From Nitzschia sp. pyKryTriq1 (lineage: Eukaryota > Bacillariophyta > Bacillariophyceae > Bacillariales > Bacillariaceae): a stretch of DNA of 64,000 bases. The position numbers were made by a program, and so were the translations under genes. The notes below the pieces were generated by a model. The model saw nothing but the letters and a program-made list of their open reading frames with translations, did not search any database and was not told where the DNA came from. Within the stretch, counting starts at the first letter, position 1. Each line of letters starts with the position of its first letter. Location: NCBI GenBank assembly GCA_956465555.1, contig OY101120.1:1544001-1608000 (forward strand), given 5' to 3'. Positions 10,540 to 19,268 of this stretch are shown here, one piece after another.

Positions 10540-11370
10540 ATGGTACCGAGCACATCTACCACAAGAGTGGCAGTCGTCACCGGTGCAAACAAGGGCATTG
10601 GATATTTCATTGCACTACAGCTAGGGCTGTCCGGTCTTTTCGGCAAGATTATCATAGGATGTCGGGATCCAAACAGGGGTGCAATCGCAGCTTCAGAAAT
10701 GAATGAAATCGCCGGGGGGAAGGCCCACTTCCAATACATGCCCTTGACGATTGGTGATAAGGCTAGCCATAATTCCTTTTTCCAGCGAATGCAAGAAGAA
10801 TTCGGAAAAGTCGACGTCCTCGTCAACAACGCGGGATTTGCCTACAAAGGGTCCGACCCCACTCCATTCGAGGGCCAGACCTCAAAAACTTTAGGAATCA
10901 ATTACTTTGGGCTTGTCGACTTCACCGAAACTATGATGCCACTCTTACGTAAGGGTGAGGATCCTCGACTTGTTAACGTTGCCTCAGCATCGGGTCACTT
11001 GAAACAAGTCAGTCCTGGCCTCCAGAAGAGATTCACCGAAGAGAGTCTGACAATTCCGGAATTAAATAAACTAATGGGAGAATTCGCCTACGCTGTCAAG
11101 GCAAGGGATCACAAGCAGAAAGGATGGAGCAACTCGAACTATGGTATCTCAAAGCTTGGAGTGATTGCAGCAACAATGATCTGGGCTAGACAAGAAGCCG
11201 GAAGAATAAGAGTGAATTCGTGCTGTCCCGGATACTGTTCCACTGATATGAGCAGCAATCGAGGGCCACGACCCCCCGAAGAAGGGGCTAGGAATGCAGT
11301 ACTACCGGCTACGATGGAGAGTCCTCCTAATGGAGCCTTTTTTAGAGATTACCAGGTGGGGGAATGGTGA
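10540..11370 (+). CDS. Short-chain dehydrogenase/reductase, carbonyl-reductase-like
   Basis: A single exon of 276 residues, the usual size for a classical SDR. The Rossmann nucleotide-binding motif TGANKGIG is at 14-21, NNAG at 96-99, the catalytic Ser in NVASASG at about 149-151, and YGISK supplies Tyr201 and Lys205. The insertion between the catalytic Ser and Tyr and the ending CCPGYCSTDMSSNRGPRPPE followed by GA resemble NADPH-dependent carbonyl reductase 1, which reduces quinones and carbonyls in the cytosol. All catalytic residues are present, so it should be active; the substrate is unknown. It is tail-to-tail with the Nopp140-like gene, 107 bp between stop codons. Confidence 0.88.
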   Translation: MVPSTSTTRVAVVTGANKGIGYFIALQLGLSGLFGKIIIGCRDPNRGAIAASEMNEIAGGKAHFQYMPLTIGDKASHNSFFQRMQEEFGKVDVLVNNAGFAYKGSDPTPFEGQTSKTLGINYFGLVDFTETMMPLLRKGEDPRLVNVASASGHLKQVSPGLQKRFTEESLTIPELNKLMGEFAYAVKARDHKQKGWSNSNYGISKLGVIAATMIWARQEAGRIRVNSCCPGYCSTDMSSNRGPRPPEEGARNAVLPATMESPPNGAFFRDYQVGEW

Positions 11371-11477
11371 TGATTCGTGGGTCAATGAAAGGACTCTAAA
11401 TTGTGGCAATAATAATTTTCTTTCTATGTGAATATTATTTGTACGTGCCAGAGAACTTCTAGTTGAATTGAGGTAGA

Positions 11478-12890
11478 TCAATCACTGTAGCAATATTTTG
11501 TCGAGTTGCTCGCCATATCGATCTGACCTCCTGTCCGAGCCATACCATTGAACGAACGTTTTCGCTTTGTCTTCTCGTGCTGGAATCGCTTTCCTCTCAC
11601 TTGCAGCAGCTTTTCACTTGATTTTGCACCAAAGCCCTGGGACCCAAATACATTCTCATACGAGTTATCAGCCATTGCTCCCCCGTCTTTAAGAGCCTTT
11701 TCACCCCAGAAGCCATCATCAACCCGTTGGAATGGCTTTCCACCGGAAAGCGCTTGAGCACCATCGGTTCCCGCCTCGGTTTTTATGTCGACTTTCGTAG
11801 CCTTTTTGGGAGTCCATGCCAATGCAGCTTCTGCAGCCTGCTTGGCCTTTTCAGCAGCAGCTTTTTGCTTAGCCTGTTGCTTGGCTTCCAGATCTTCTTC
11901 ATCTGACGACTCCTCTTCGGACGACGAGTCGTCGTCGTCTGAGCTACTATCATTCTCGGAGCTGGAGACAGTTGAAACACTTGAAACTTCAACATCACTC
12001 ACGTCAGTGTCTTCCTCAGGAGTAACTACCTCTGTCGCATTTTTCGTCGAAAGAACAGATTTTGGCTTTTTCTTGGGTGGTTTCTTTGTTTCAACTTCCT
12101 CATCCGAATCACTATCATCTGATGAGGAATCGCTGTCGGAATCGGACTTGGTGACTTTCTTCGTTGCAGCTACTTTTTTGGTCTGTCCAGCCTCGCCGTC
12201 ACTGTCATCGCTGCTGCTATCCGAGTCGGACGATGACGACGATTCTTCGTTTTTCTCTACCTTGGGTGCAGCAGCTGGAGCCTTCCCGACCGATGTTTCC
12301 TTATTGTCGTCGTCACTACTTTCGTCCGAAGAATCATCCGATTCACTGCTACTGCTACTGCTACTACTGTCAGCAGTCTTTTTTGCCTTCAACGCCGATG
12401 CTTTCTTGGCATCCGCATCGTCAACATCCATCTCGGCTGTTTCGTCGTCGGACGAGGAATCAGAATCACTACTTTCGGCGGACTTTTTCAGCTTCTCTGG
12501 TTCGGCCTTGGGTGCTGACTCCTTTGGCTTGTTATCCACCGAGGATTCGTCGCTGCTGCTGGAAGAAGAGGAGCCACTGCTTGCCTTCTTGCGAGCAATG
12601 GGGCGCTGCTCATTGGTCGGTTTCTCTTCTTCAGAACTATCGTCTTCCGAAGAGGACGAGGAGGAAGTGTCCGACTTGGTTTCCACCTTCGTTTCAGAGG
12701 CTGCTAACAACTGCAACGATTTCTTTGATGCGTTTACTTCCAAGTTAACTGAAAACTTCTTCTTGAATTCTTTTGACAACGCCTCAACAGTCTTTCCGAA
12801 TCCCATTCGCTTCAATTCTTCGGCGATGGCGGCCGCCATCTCTTGGTCGTCGGGACTGGCGGCAGACTTCGTTCCTGAAGACGCTCCCAT
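11478..12890 (-). CDS. Nopp140/Srp40-like nucleolar phosphoprotein
   Basis: A single exon of 470 residues. An N-terminal helical module (about 15-60, LKRMGFGKTVEALSKEF) resembles the LisH-like start of Nopp140. The middle (70-350) alternates Ser/Asp/Glu blocks such as SSSSSSEDDSSEEE with Lys/Ala/Pro linkers, casein kinase 2-type acidic serine repeats. The C-terminal SRP40_C domain carries FQRVDDGFWGEKALKDGG, GFGAKSSEKLLQVRGKRFQH and a basic tail. Nopp140 and yeast Srp40 chaperone box C/D and H/ACA snoRNPs in nucleoli and Cajal bodies. The antisense strand holds a long open frame produced by the same repeats; the sense frame is the gene because it carries the conserved C-terminal domain. Confidence 0.85.
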   Translation of the reverse strand: MGASSGTKSAASPDDQEMAAAIAEELKRMGFGKTVEALSKEFKKKFSVNLEVNASKKSLQLLAASETKVETKSDTSSSSSSEDDSSEEEKPTNEQRPIARKKASSGSSSSSSSDESSVDNKPKESAPKAEPEKLKKSAESSDSDSSSDDETAEMDVDDADAKKASALKAKKTADSSSSSSSSESDDSSDESSDDDNKETSVGKAPAAAPKVEKNEESSSSSDSDSSSDDSDGEAGQTKKVAATKKVTKSDSDSDSSSDDSDSDEEVETKKPPKKKPKSVLSTKNATEVVTPEEDTDVSDVEVSSVSTVSSSENDSSSDDDDSSSEEESSDEEDLEAKQQAKQKAAAEKAKQAAEAALAWTPKKATKVDIKTEAGTDGAQALSGGKPFQRVDDGFWGEKALKDGGAMADNSYENVFGSQGFGAKSSEKLLQVRGKRFQHEKTKRKRSFNGMARTGGQIDMASNSTKYCYSD

Positions 12891-13352
12891 GGTGATGGTG
12901 ACTTTTTGGATCGTACAAGTAGTTCAAAAACAAAACTATAGGAGTATTGATTGCGTTGGGCTGAAAGAAAGGTTTGGAATGCAATCTATCATGATGCGTT
13001 CGATCCAGATGGTTGGTGGTGAATGCTGAGAGTTGTCGTCCGGTCGGTGGCACTTTTGCTTCAATTATTTCTTTTGGATGGTCGTGGATGCGGTGCGGTC
13101 GGCGACGTACATACTCATTTGGGGGATTTTGTGGTGACCAGTGACCAGTGACCATTGACCATTTTTGAAAAGCCCCCTCCCCCAATTGTTTTCACTTTCC
13201 GTGCCGGGCCCGCTACTCGTACTGTACCGGTACTGCATCCCAGGTATTATTCGTACGGTAGTATTTAAAAATCTTTCATCTTCTTTGCCCATCTTGTGTC
13301 TTTCACATCTCGCTCTTCCGATGATGTCATTGAATTTGTCTCGACGACGACC
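12891..13352. other. Divergent intergenic gap
   Basis: 462 bp between the Nopp140-like and second peptidase starts. A small GTACTGTACCGGTAC cluster lies at about 13217-13262. The repeated word GTGACCA (13134-13155) is the only other structure seen. Confidence 0.4.
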
Positions 13353-16103
13353 ATGATCAAAACTCGTAGGGTTGTCTTTAGCACCCTTGTATCTTCCTTC
13401 GCAGCCATCACGTTGTTTTTGAATCGCGTAGCTGCATTTCAAACCAGCTCAGTTGGTCAGTTCTTCTCTGCTTCGGCTTTTTCTCGCACAGCAAGTGCCC
13501 GATACTCCGGTGGTTGGCGATCTTCCGAGACGACATCTTCAAGACACATTCCGTTCACTTCATCTTCCACACTACTAGCCATGACAAACTTTCCAGTGCC
13601 TCGTCGAGAGGAGGATCGAGTGGTGTATGCTGGTGCCGCTCCTCCCGGTTGGGATGCGAGTGTCCCGCGACAATCGGAGGAGTCCACCGAGAAACTCATG
13701 GATCCTCCAGTCGCCATCCCAGATCCTTATGGATGGATGAGAGATATGAAACGCGAGAACCAAGAAGTCCTTGACCACCTCAACGCCGAGAATGAGTACA
13801 CTCAAAGTGTCATCAAACATCTGGAACCCCTGCAAAAGCAGCTGTATGAAGAGTTTCTGAGCTCGATTCAAGAGGTAAGTTTGAGTTGTGCAGGCGATCA
13901 TCAGCTGAACGAAGCGCTCCTCGTTGCTCAAGACGATAATTAGCCTTGATCTAACTTTTGCATTCTTTCAGACCGATTATACTACGCCAAGGCCCCGAGG
14001 AGATTATTGGTATTACACTAGAACTTTTGAAGGCAAATCGTATAAACAGTTTTGTCGTGCTCCCAAATCGAGCGAAATGTTCCAAGTGGACTGGGACGGC
14101 AGCAAAGAATCACCCATATTGCCCGGAGAAGAAGTGTACCTGGACGTCAATTTGCTAGCGGAAGGTAAATCATACTGTTCGATCGGTGCTGCTCGCGTAT
14201 CGCCTTCGCAAAAGTATTTAGCATATTCGGTGGATTTCTCTGGAGACGAGACCTATGAGGTCCATATCAAAGACCTAGAGACTGGTAAGGAATACCCACT
14301 TACTGCCGTGGGAGACGAGAAACTGCTTGAAACGAGTGGGACCGTCCTTTGGGGCAAGGATGAATCGACGTTGTTCTATATGACCATGGATACCACGCAC
14401 CGCCCCTATCGCCTTTATAGTCGTCAGAATTGGCAAAGCGATTCTCCTGTTGACAAGCTCTTGAAGGAGGAATTGGACGATGTCTATTGGGCACATGCCT
14501 CCAAAACGCTGGATGGCCAATATGTTTTCTTTGAGACTGCCAGTTCGGAGACTTCCGAGATCTGGTTTTTAAAGCTCGATGGGGAGCTATCGCAGATGCA
14601 GTGTATTTCCCCCCGGCGCACCAAAGTGCTCTATGAAGTAGAGCATGGTCACGGAAACTGGTGGATCTGGACAAATGTGGACAGTTCGCCAAATATGAAA
14701 TTGATGAAAGCTCCAGCAAAGGCCAACTGTGGCAATGAATGGGCACTGGTCTTGGATTCGGAAGGCAACGCTGCGTTTGATGGTAGCATAGAAACTGCTC
14801 TCGACTCTGTAACGACGCTCCAAAGTCACGTGGTCGTGGAAGGAAGATACGGTGGAATCCCACGTGTCTGGATTTATGATATCGCGAGCAAGAAACTAGA
14901 ACGCCTCGAGTTTGATGAACCTGCTCATGACGTTGGGATGACCGCCCAGTACGAGTTCGATACCAAGAGCATTGCTGTTGGCTATGATTCACTTGTCACC
15001 CCTCCCCAGACAATTGAAATTCTTCTGGCTTCACCGTCCGAGGATCGCAAAGTCTTGAAGTCGAAGCATGTCCCAGGGTACGATAAGGAGTTGTACGGCT
15101 GTGACCGCCTCCATGTTCGCTCCAGAGACGGTCAAACAGACATTCCGATCAGTGTTGTTTACCGCAAGGATGTAATGGAAAAGGTGAAAGCAGGTGAAAA
15201 GGCCCCGACTCATCTCTATGGATACGGAAGCTATGGCTCCTGTTGCGAAGCTGATTTTTCGTCGACGCGCCTGCCTTTGCTTGAACGTGGCATGATCTAT
15301 GTCATTGCCCACATCCGTGGAGGTGGAGAGATGGGAAGATCATGGTATGAAGAGCCCAATGGAGCAAAGTACCTGTGCAAGAAGAATACTTTCTTTGACT
15401 TTTGCGACGTCGCGAAGTATCTTGTCGATAATTGGACTACTCCTGCCATGCTTTCATGTGAGGGAAGAAGCGCTGGCGGAATGCTAGTTGGCGCTAGCAT
15501 CAATCTCGAGCCTGAGTTGTTCCGTGCGGCCATTCTCGGAGTACCCTTCGTGGATGTGGTTGGTACGATGATTGACGCATCAATTCCATTAACAGCGGGC
15601 GAGTGGGTAGAATGGGGAAACCCTAACGAGGTCAGTGGATATTTATACCCTTCTCTGACTTTGATCACTGTATACCAACTACTTGCTCAACTTACAACAC
15701 TCTTCCTTCCATTTGAAAACGCAGGAAAAGTACTTTCAATACATGATGGAGTATAGTCCTATGAACAATGTCAAAACGGGTGTGCAGTACCCGAGCTGTT
15801 GGCTAACGGGTGGACTGCACGATCCTCGCGTACAGTATTGGTGAGGCTCTCTCGTTTTGTTCCGTTCAGTGCTGGATATGTCTTGTCACTTACTCCTAGT
15901 CCTTTGCTCCATAACGTAGGGAACCAGCCAAGTTCGTGGCTACACTCCGCCACGCGAACCAGGATAGCAAGAACCCGATTTGCGTGAAATTGGATATGAG
16001 CGCTGGGCATTTCTCGGCGTCTGACCGATACAAGTACTTGAAAGAACTCTCTATTGACTATTCCTTTTTGTTGGACCAGCTGGGGTTGATCAAGGACAAT
16101 TAG
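13353..16103 (+). CDS. Prolyl-oligopeptidase-family serine peptidase with plastid-type presequence
   Basis: Four exons: 13353..13874, 13972..15630, 15725..15840 and 15920..16103 (phases 0, 0, 2), 826 residues. The catalytic triad is Ser674 (CEGRSAGG), Asp760 (GLHDPRVQYW) and His796 (SAGHFSASDRY); the last intron splits the Trp codon just after the Asp motif. The start chosen (second in-frame ATG) begins a signal peptide ending in VAAF-QTSS, followed by a Ser/Arg-rich stretch: a bipartite plastid import signal. From VVYAGAAPPGWD onward it aligns with the peptidase at 3217-5850, including PRQSEEST, DPP and IPDPYGWMRD. The 13296 upstream ATG would place a polar stretch before the signal and is less likely. 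Plastid location is inferred. Confidence 0.88.
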
Positions 16104-16296
16104 AGTAAAAATACGAAACCACCATTTCGTTGAAATTTAAAGAAGGGCCTGGCGTCATCATTATTTGAGGTATGTAATAGAGACAAGAACAAGATATGGG
16201 GTAGATATTAGGCTGATACCAGCATTGTTGCATAAAGGTGATTTGATGGTAGAAGCACTTCAGAGTGAAAGCCAGTTGGATCCCGGAGGGGCTGTG

Positions 16297-16310
16297 CCCC
16301 CCCCCCCCCC
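16297..16310. repeat. Poly-C tract
   Basis: Fourteen consecutive C in the tail-to-tail gap between the peptidase and the membrane-protein gene. The length may be affected by sequencing error. Confidence 0.8.
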
Positions 16311-16356
16311 GTAGTGTACTACCACCCCCGACATATCAAAGGCAGCAAGCCATTGA

Positions 16357-17199
16357 TCAAACTAGAAGGAAGGAGATGATCCCACCCAGTGCAACAACCC
16401 AGTAGATCGAGGCCGTAATAGCAGCATAGGCAGCGACTTCAAGCGAGCAAGAAGCCTCATCGCAGAAATGTGTTCTCTTGACGACAAGTGTGGCGACTTC
16501 GAAAATGACGGCTAAAACAAATAGCAGTGCAATGGCCGATGGCATCATGCGTCCTCGGCGAAGGCGTTGATGCTGATTGACCAGGAAATAGACAAGACAA
16601 AGAAAAGCCAAAGCCCCCAGTGTGGTTGAAAGGACAGAAAACAACCGTGCTGCAGTCATTGCCATATCCACATCGAATTTGACGTTGTTGACAATTGAAA
16701 AGCATGTTTTGTAGCCGCTTGAGTCGACTGGGCCGTAGGCAAACAACAAGCCAACACTAAGAATACTGTAGTCTTGCGAATCGATTCCGATGTACTTGCA
16801 ACTTGCAAGAGGGACAAAGGAGAAGCACAAGGCAATCAAGGCCGAAAGTGTGGGCAAAATCAAATGAATGATTCGGCGAGAGTGGTTGTCCTCTACCAAG
16901 ACTACAGTATTTTGTTGCTGTTCTTGCCGAAGATGCTTTCCCCCATCCGATTCGATACTTGCTTCTGGTGTATGATTCTCACCTGCTGTGCCAATCGCAG
17001 AAGTGGTGGTACCTTGTTTCGCTTGCCATACTGAAAGGAAGATGGTGGCGATGATCAATAATCCTGCGAAAAGCCAGAATATCATGACGAAAATAGCGCC
17101 ATAATCAGTATAGGATTCTGTCGCCATTGAGACATTTACGGCAGAGGAAGCTGTTCCATTGATTGCCCGTGACGGGACGGTTGGGAATGAGTCTGACAT
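16357..17199 (-). CDS. Multi-pass membrane protein, unknown function
   Basis: A single exon of 280 residues from the ATG at 17199 (MSDSFPTV). Five hydrophobic segments are visible: about 38-60 (AIFVMIFWLFAGLLIIATIF), 115-132 (ILPTLSALIALCFSFVPL), 140-155, 190-215 (STTLGALAFLCLVYFL) and two close together near 230-280. Paired Cys residues lie in the loops (ASCKY, KTCF, FCDEASCSL), which suggests an extracytoplasmic disulphide-bonded face. N-glycosylation sequons (NGT, NVS) lie in the N-terminal region. The plan of a long first loop with Cys pairs recalls Sur7/claudin-like proteins, but no signature confirms this. Probably a diatom-specific family. Confidence 0.6.
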   Translation of the reverse strand: MSDSFPTVPSRAINGTASSAVNVSMATESYTDYGAIFVMIFWLFAGLLIIATIFLSVWQAKQGTTTSAIGTAGENHTPEASIESDGGKHLRQEQQQNTVVLVEDNHSRRIIHLILPTLSALIALCFSFVPLASCKYIGIDSQDYSILSVGLLFAYGPVDSSGYKTCFSIVNNVKFDVDMAMTAARLFSVLSTTLGALAFLCLVYFLVNQHQRLRRGRMMPSAIALLFVLAVIFEVATLVVKRTHFCDEASCSLEVAAYAAITASIYWVVALGGIISFLLV

Positions 17200-17538
17200 T
17201 GTGATTACAAACTTCAAAAGTAACAGCGAAACTGCAAACTGCAATGGTGGATGATTGGGAAGGCGGAAGACGGTAGGTAAGAGTTCAGATTTTGTGAGCG
17301 CGGCTTTGACCTGATTGATGATTGGGATTCTGTTGTGAAGGGGCAGTTTCTAAGTTTCGCCCGCCCTTCTACTGTACACTGCCTTCGGTGTTCGTATTTT
17401 ATAATAGTCTATGGTACAGAACCTGTACTCTCAACACGACTCAACAACGCCCGGGATTTGGAACATCAAAGCTTCATTAGTTCGACAGGATTTCATTCCC
17501 GCTGCGTGCATTTTTGAGAGAAAAAAGGTGTCCCATAA
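17200..17538. other. Intergenic, no gene recognised
   Basis: 5' flank of the membrane-protein gene and sequence leading to the MITE. Nothing further recognised. Confidence 0.3.
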
Positions 17539-17548
17539 TAGCGTGTCC

Positions 17549-17711
17549 CACTCTTTAGCTATCGACTGACGTACAGACCGGGGGTAACTTTGGGGGATAT
17601 TTATGGGGACCCGGCTGGGCAACAGCCTCGCTGATACAGTGCGAGCCCGTCCCCCAAAAAGAACGACGGACGGACGCTCGCGTCTGTACATCAGCCGATT
17701 GCTAAAGAGTG
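17549..17711. mobile_element. Mutator-like MITE with 10-bp target duplication
   Basis: 163-bp element. The terminal inverted repeats 17549-17578 and 17682-17711 match at 27 of 30 positions and begin CACTCTTTAGC. It is flanked on both sides by the identical 10-mer TAGCGTGTCC (17539-17548 and 17712-17721). A second inner inverted repeat (TTTGGGGGA / TCCCCCAAA) completes the fold-back. No coding capacity. A TSD of 9-11 bp with long TIRs points to the Mutator superfamily, so it would be moved in trans. Confidence 0.8.
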
Positions 17712-17992
17712 TAGCGTGTCCCAGATATGCAAATTCTCGCCTCAAATTCCGATTTACATAACGACAGATTTCCGAGGACAACTGGATTTTGACCATGGCG
17801 GCGATACCATCGCGGTGAACACAACATTTTCCGCGGCAGCCCCTTTGCGGTCGTTTTCATTGCTCATACTTTGCATCATACTGGTACACACCTATTTAGT
17901 AGAGGCTACTAGTATGGCTTTGGAATAGTCAAAATGGTGGTCAGTGGCAACGTATCTCACATTCAGAATGGAGGACAAAATTAGAAAAAAAG

Positions 17993-18481
17993 TTGCCGAA
18001 AACCAAGGCAAATCGAGTAAGCGTTCCGCTCGTCCATCAGTACCAAAAGAAATGGGTACAGGAAATAATTGAAGCTACAACTGACTCGTTGGAGGGAATA
18101 ATTGGTAAGTTTACTATTATCGAAAACAGCGCGGATGCAATCGCAGCACCCCCAACGAATCATCGATGGGTAAAAGGAAAACTGCATCGAGATTGCGCTT
18201 TATCGGAAGCGCCCCGACAGTATACATTTATTTTTTTTATCGATGAAACAAACGAAAACAACGGGAACATTGAACTCTACCGAGATTCCTGTGGAATGCC
18301 GGCGTACGAGAGGGACGGTGGTAGATTGTTCGAAAAGATGAAGGCTGCGAAGATAGAGATGGAGAAAATCACCGCAAAATCTGGGACGCTACTGGTGTTT
18401 GATAGTCGCTGTCTGCATCAGTCAATGCCGAACATGACTGATGCGACAAGATGGACGCTAAACTGGTTGGTCGAAGTGTAA
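17993..18481 (+). CDS. Phytanoyl-CoA-dioxygenase-like protein, 5' end unresolved
   Basis: Open frame with a 2-oxoglutarate/Fe(II) oxygenase core. The metal triad candidates are His65 and Asp67 (KLHRDC) and His142 (DSRCLHQSMPN); Arg153 in RWTLNW could bind 2-oxoglutarate (numbering from 17993). Between them FIFFIDETNENNGNIELYRD looks like the central strands of the double-stranded beta helix. The frame is open back to 17903 but contains no ATG before the metal site; the codon at 17993 is TTG. ATGs at 17935 and 17968 are in other frames. Either an upstream exon exists or the 5' end is broken, possibly through the MITE insertion 200 bp upstream. The substrate cannot be predicted. Confidence 0.6.
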   Translation: MPKTKANRVSVPLVHQYQKKWVQEIIEATTDSLEGIIGKFTIIENSADAIAAPPTNHRWVKGKLHRDCALSEAPRQYTFIFFIDETNENNGNIELYRDSCGMPAYERDGGRLFEKMKAAKIEMEKITAKSGTLLVFDSRCLHQSMPNMTDATRWTLNWLVEV

Positions 18482-19268
18482 ATAACTAAGGATTACTAGA
18501 GCTGCGTTGTTACTTTACTTTTACTTTACTTTTTCTTTAGCACTTCATGAGTATACATACAATGGATTTTGTGAAGCGGATGGAATATTTTCTGTTTTGG
18601 CATGAATTTTGTTGATCGCATTTTATTGCATTACCCCGCTCGGATGAGAAGTGATCGGATCGGTCACATTTTACCGAAGAAAGGGATGACAGACGGAAAA
18701 AGGACGAAAAGGGAGGAGAAGAACAAACAGACGCCGCAGACACGACAGACACTAACCATTGGATATATCATAAAAAGTATTCGGATATGGAGAATCCTGA
18801 ATGTTCGCTTATCCATTGGATATGCAAAAGACGCGGGTCCGTGAGATACCGCCCTTGCCCCTCCACTACGAGGGGTGCCGGTTCGTACGGTACAAGTAAT
18901 ACTGTAGAGTGCGTGCGCTGCGCTGGGATGGATGGGCGGGCTCTAATGTTCAAATGTTGGACGCTGGACGGACGCTGATAGTATCAATTGTACATGAAGC
19001 CAAGTAGTGGTCCGAAAACTGCGCCAATGCTCATCTACGTACCGGTATTGCAGCGCAGCGGTGCGTGATGAGAAGGAATGCGCGGCAAAATGAGGTGCTC
19101 AAAAGGCAAACAACCGCATCTTGTCATTACTTCGTACTTGTATGTGCGGCACTGGTACTCATCAAGAACATCTGATTATTGTTGCTACCGGTACGAGTAC
19201 CGCAAAGACAATCCAGTCCTAGTGATTCTTCGATCCAAGCAGCACTCAAGCACGATCCAGCCGTGACA
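18482..19268. other. Intergenic gap before RCC1-like gene
   Basis: 787 bp with no recognised gene. Scattered GTAC words at 18893, 19039 and 19188-19200, the last about 70 bp before the RCC1-like start codon. A TACTTTACTTTTACTTTACTT-type tract lies at about 18510-18535, just downstream of the oxygenase stop. Confidence 0.4.

Noticed and set aside
11785-13029. 414-codon open frame antisense to the Nopp140-like gene
   Set aside because: Ser/Leu-rich mirror image of the acidic serine repeats; the sense frame has the conserved C-terminal domain.
17716-17928. Short plus-strand frame before the oxygenase
   Set aside because: No ATG near its start, ends in a stop before the oxygenase frame, and could not be spliced to it convincingly.
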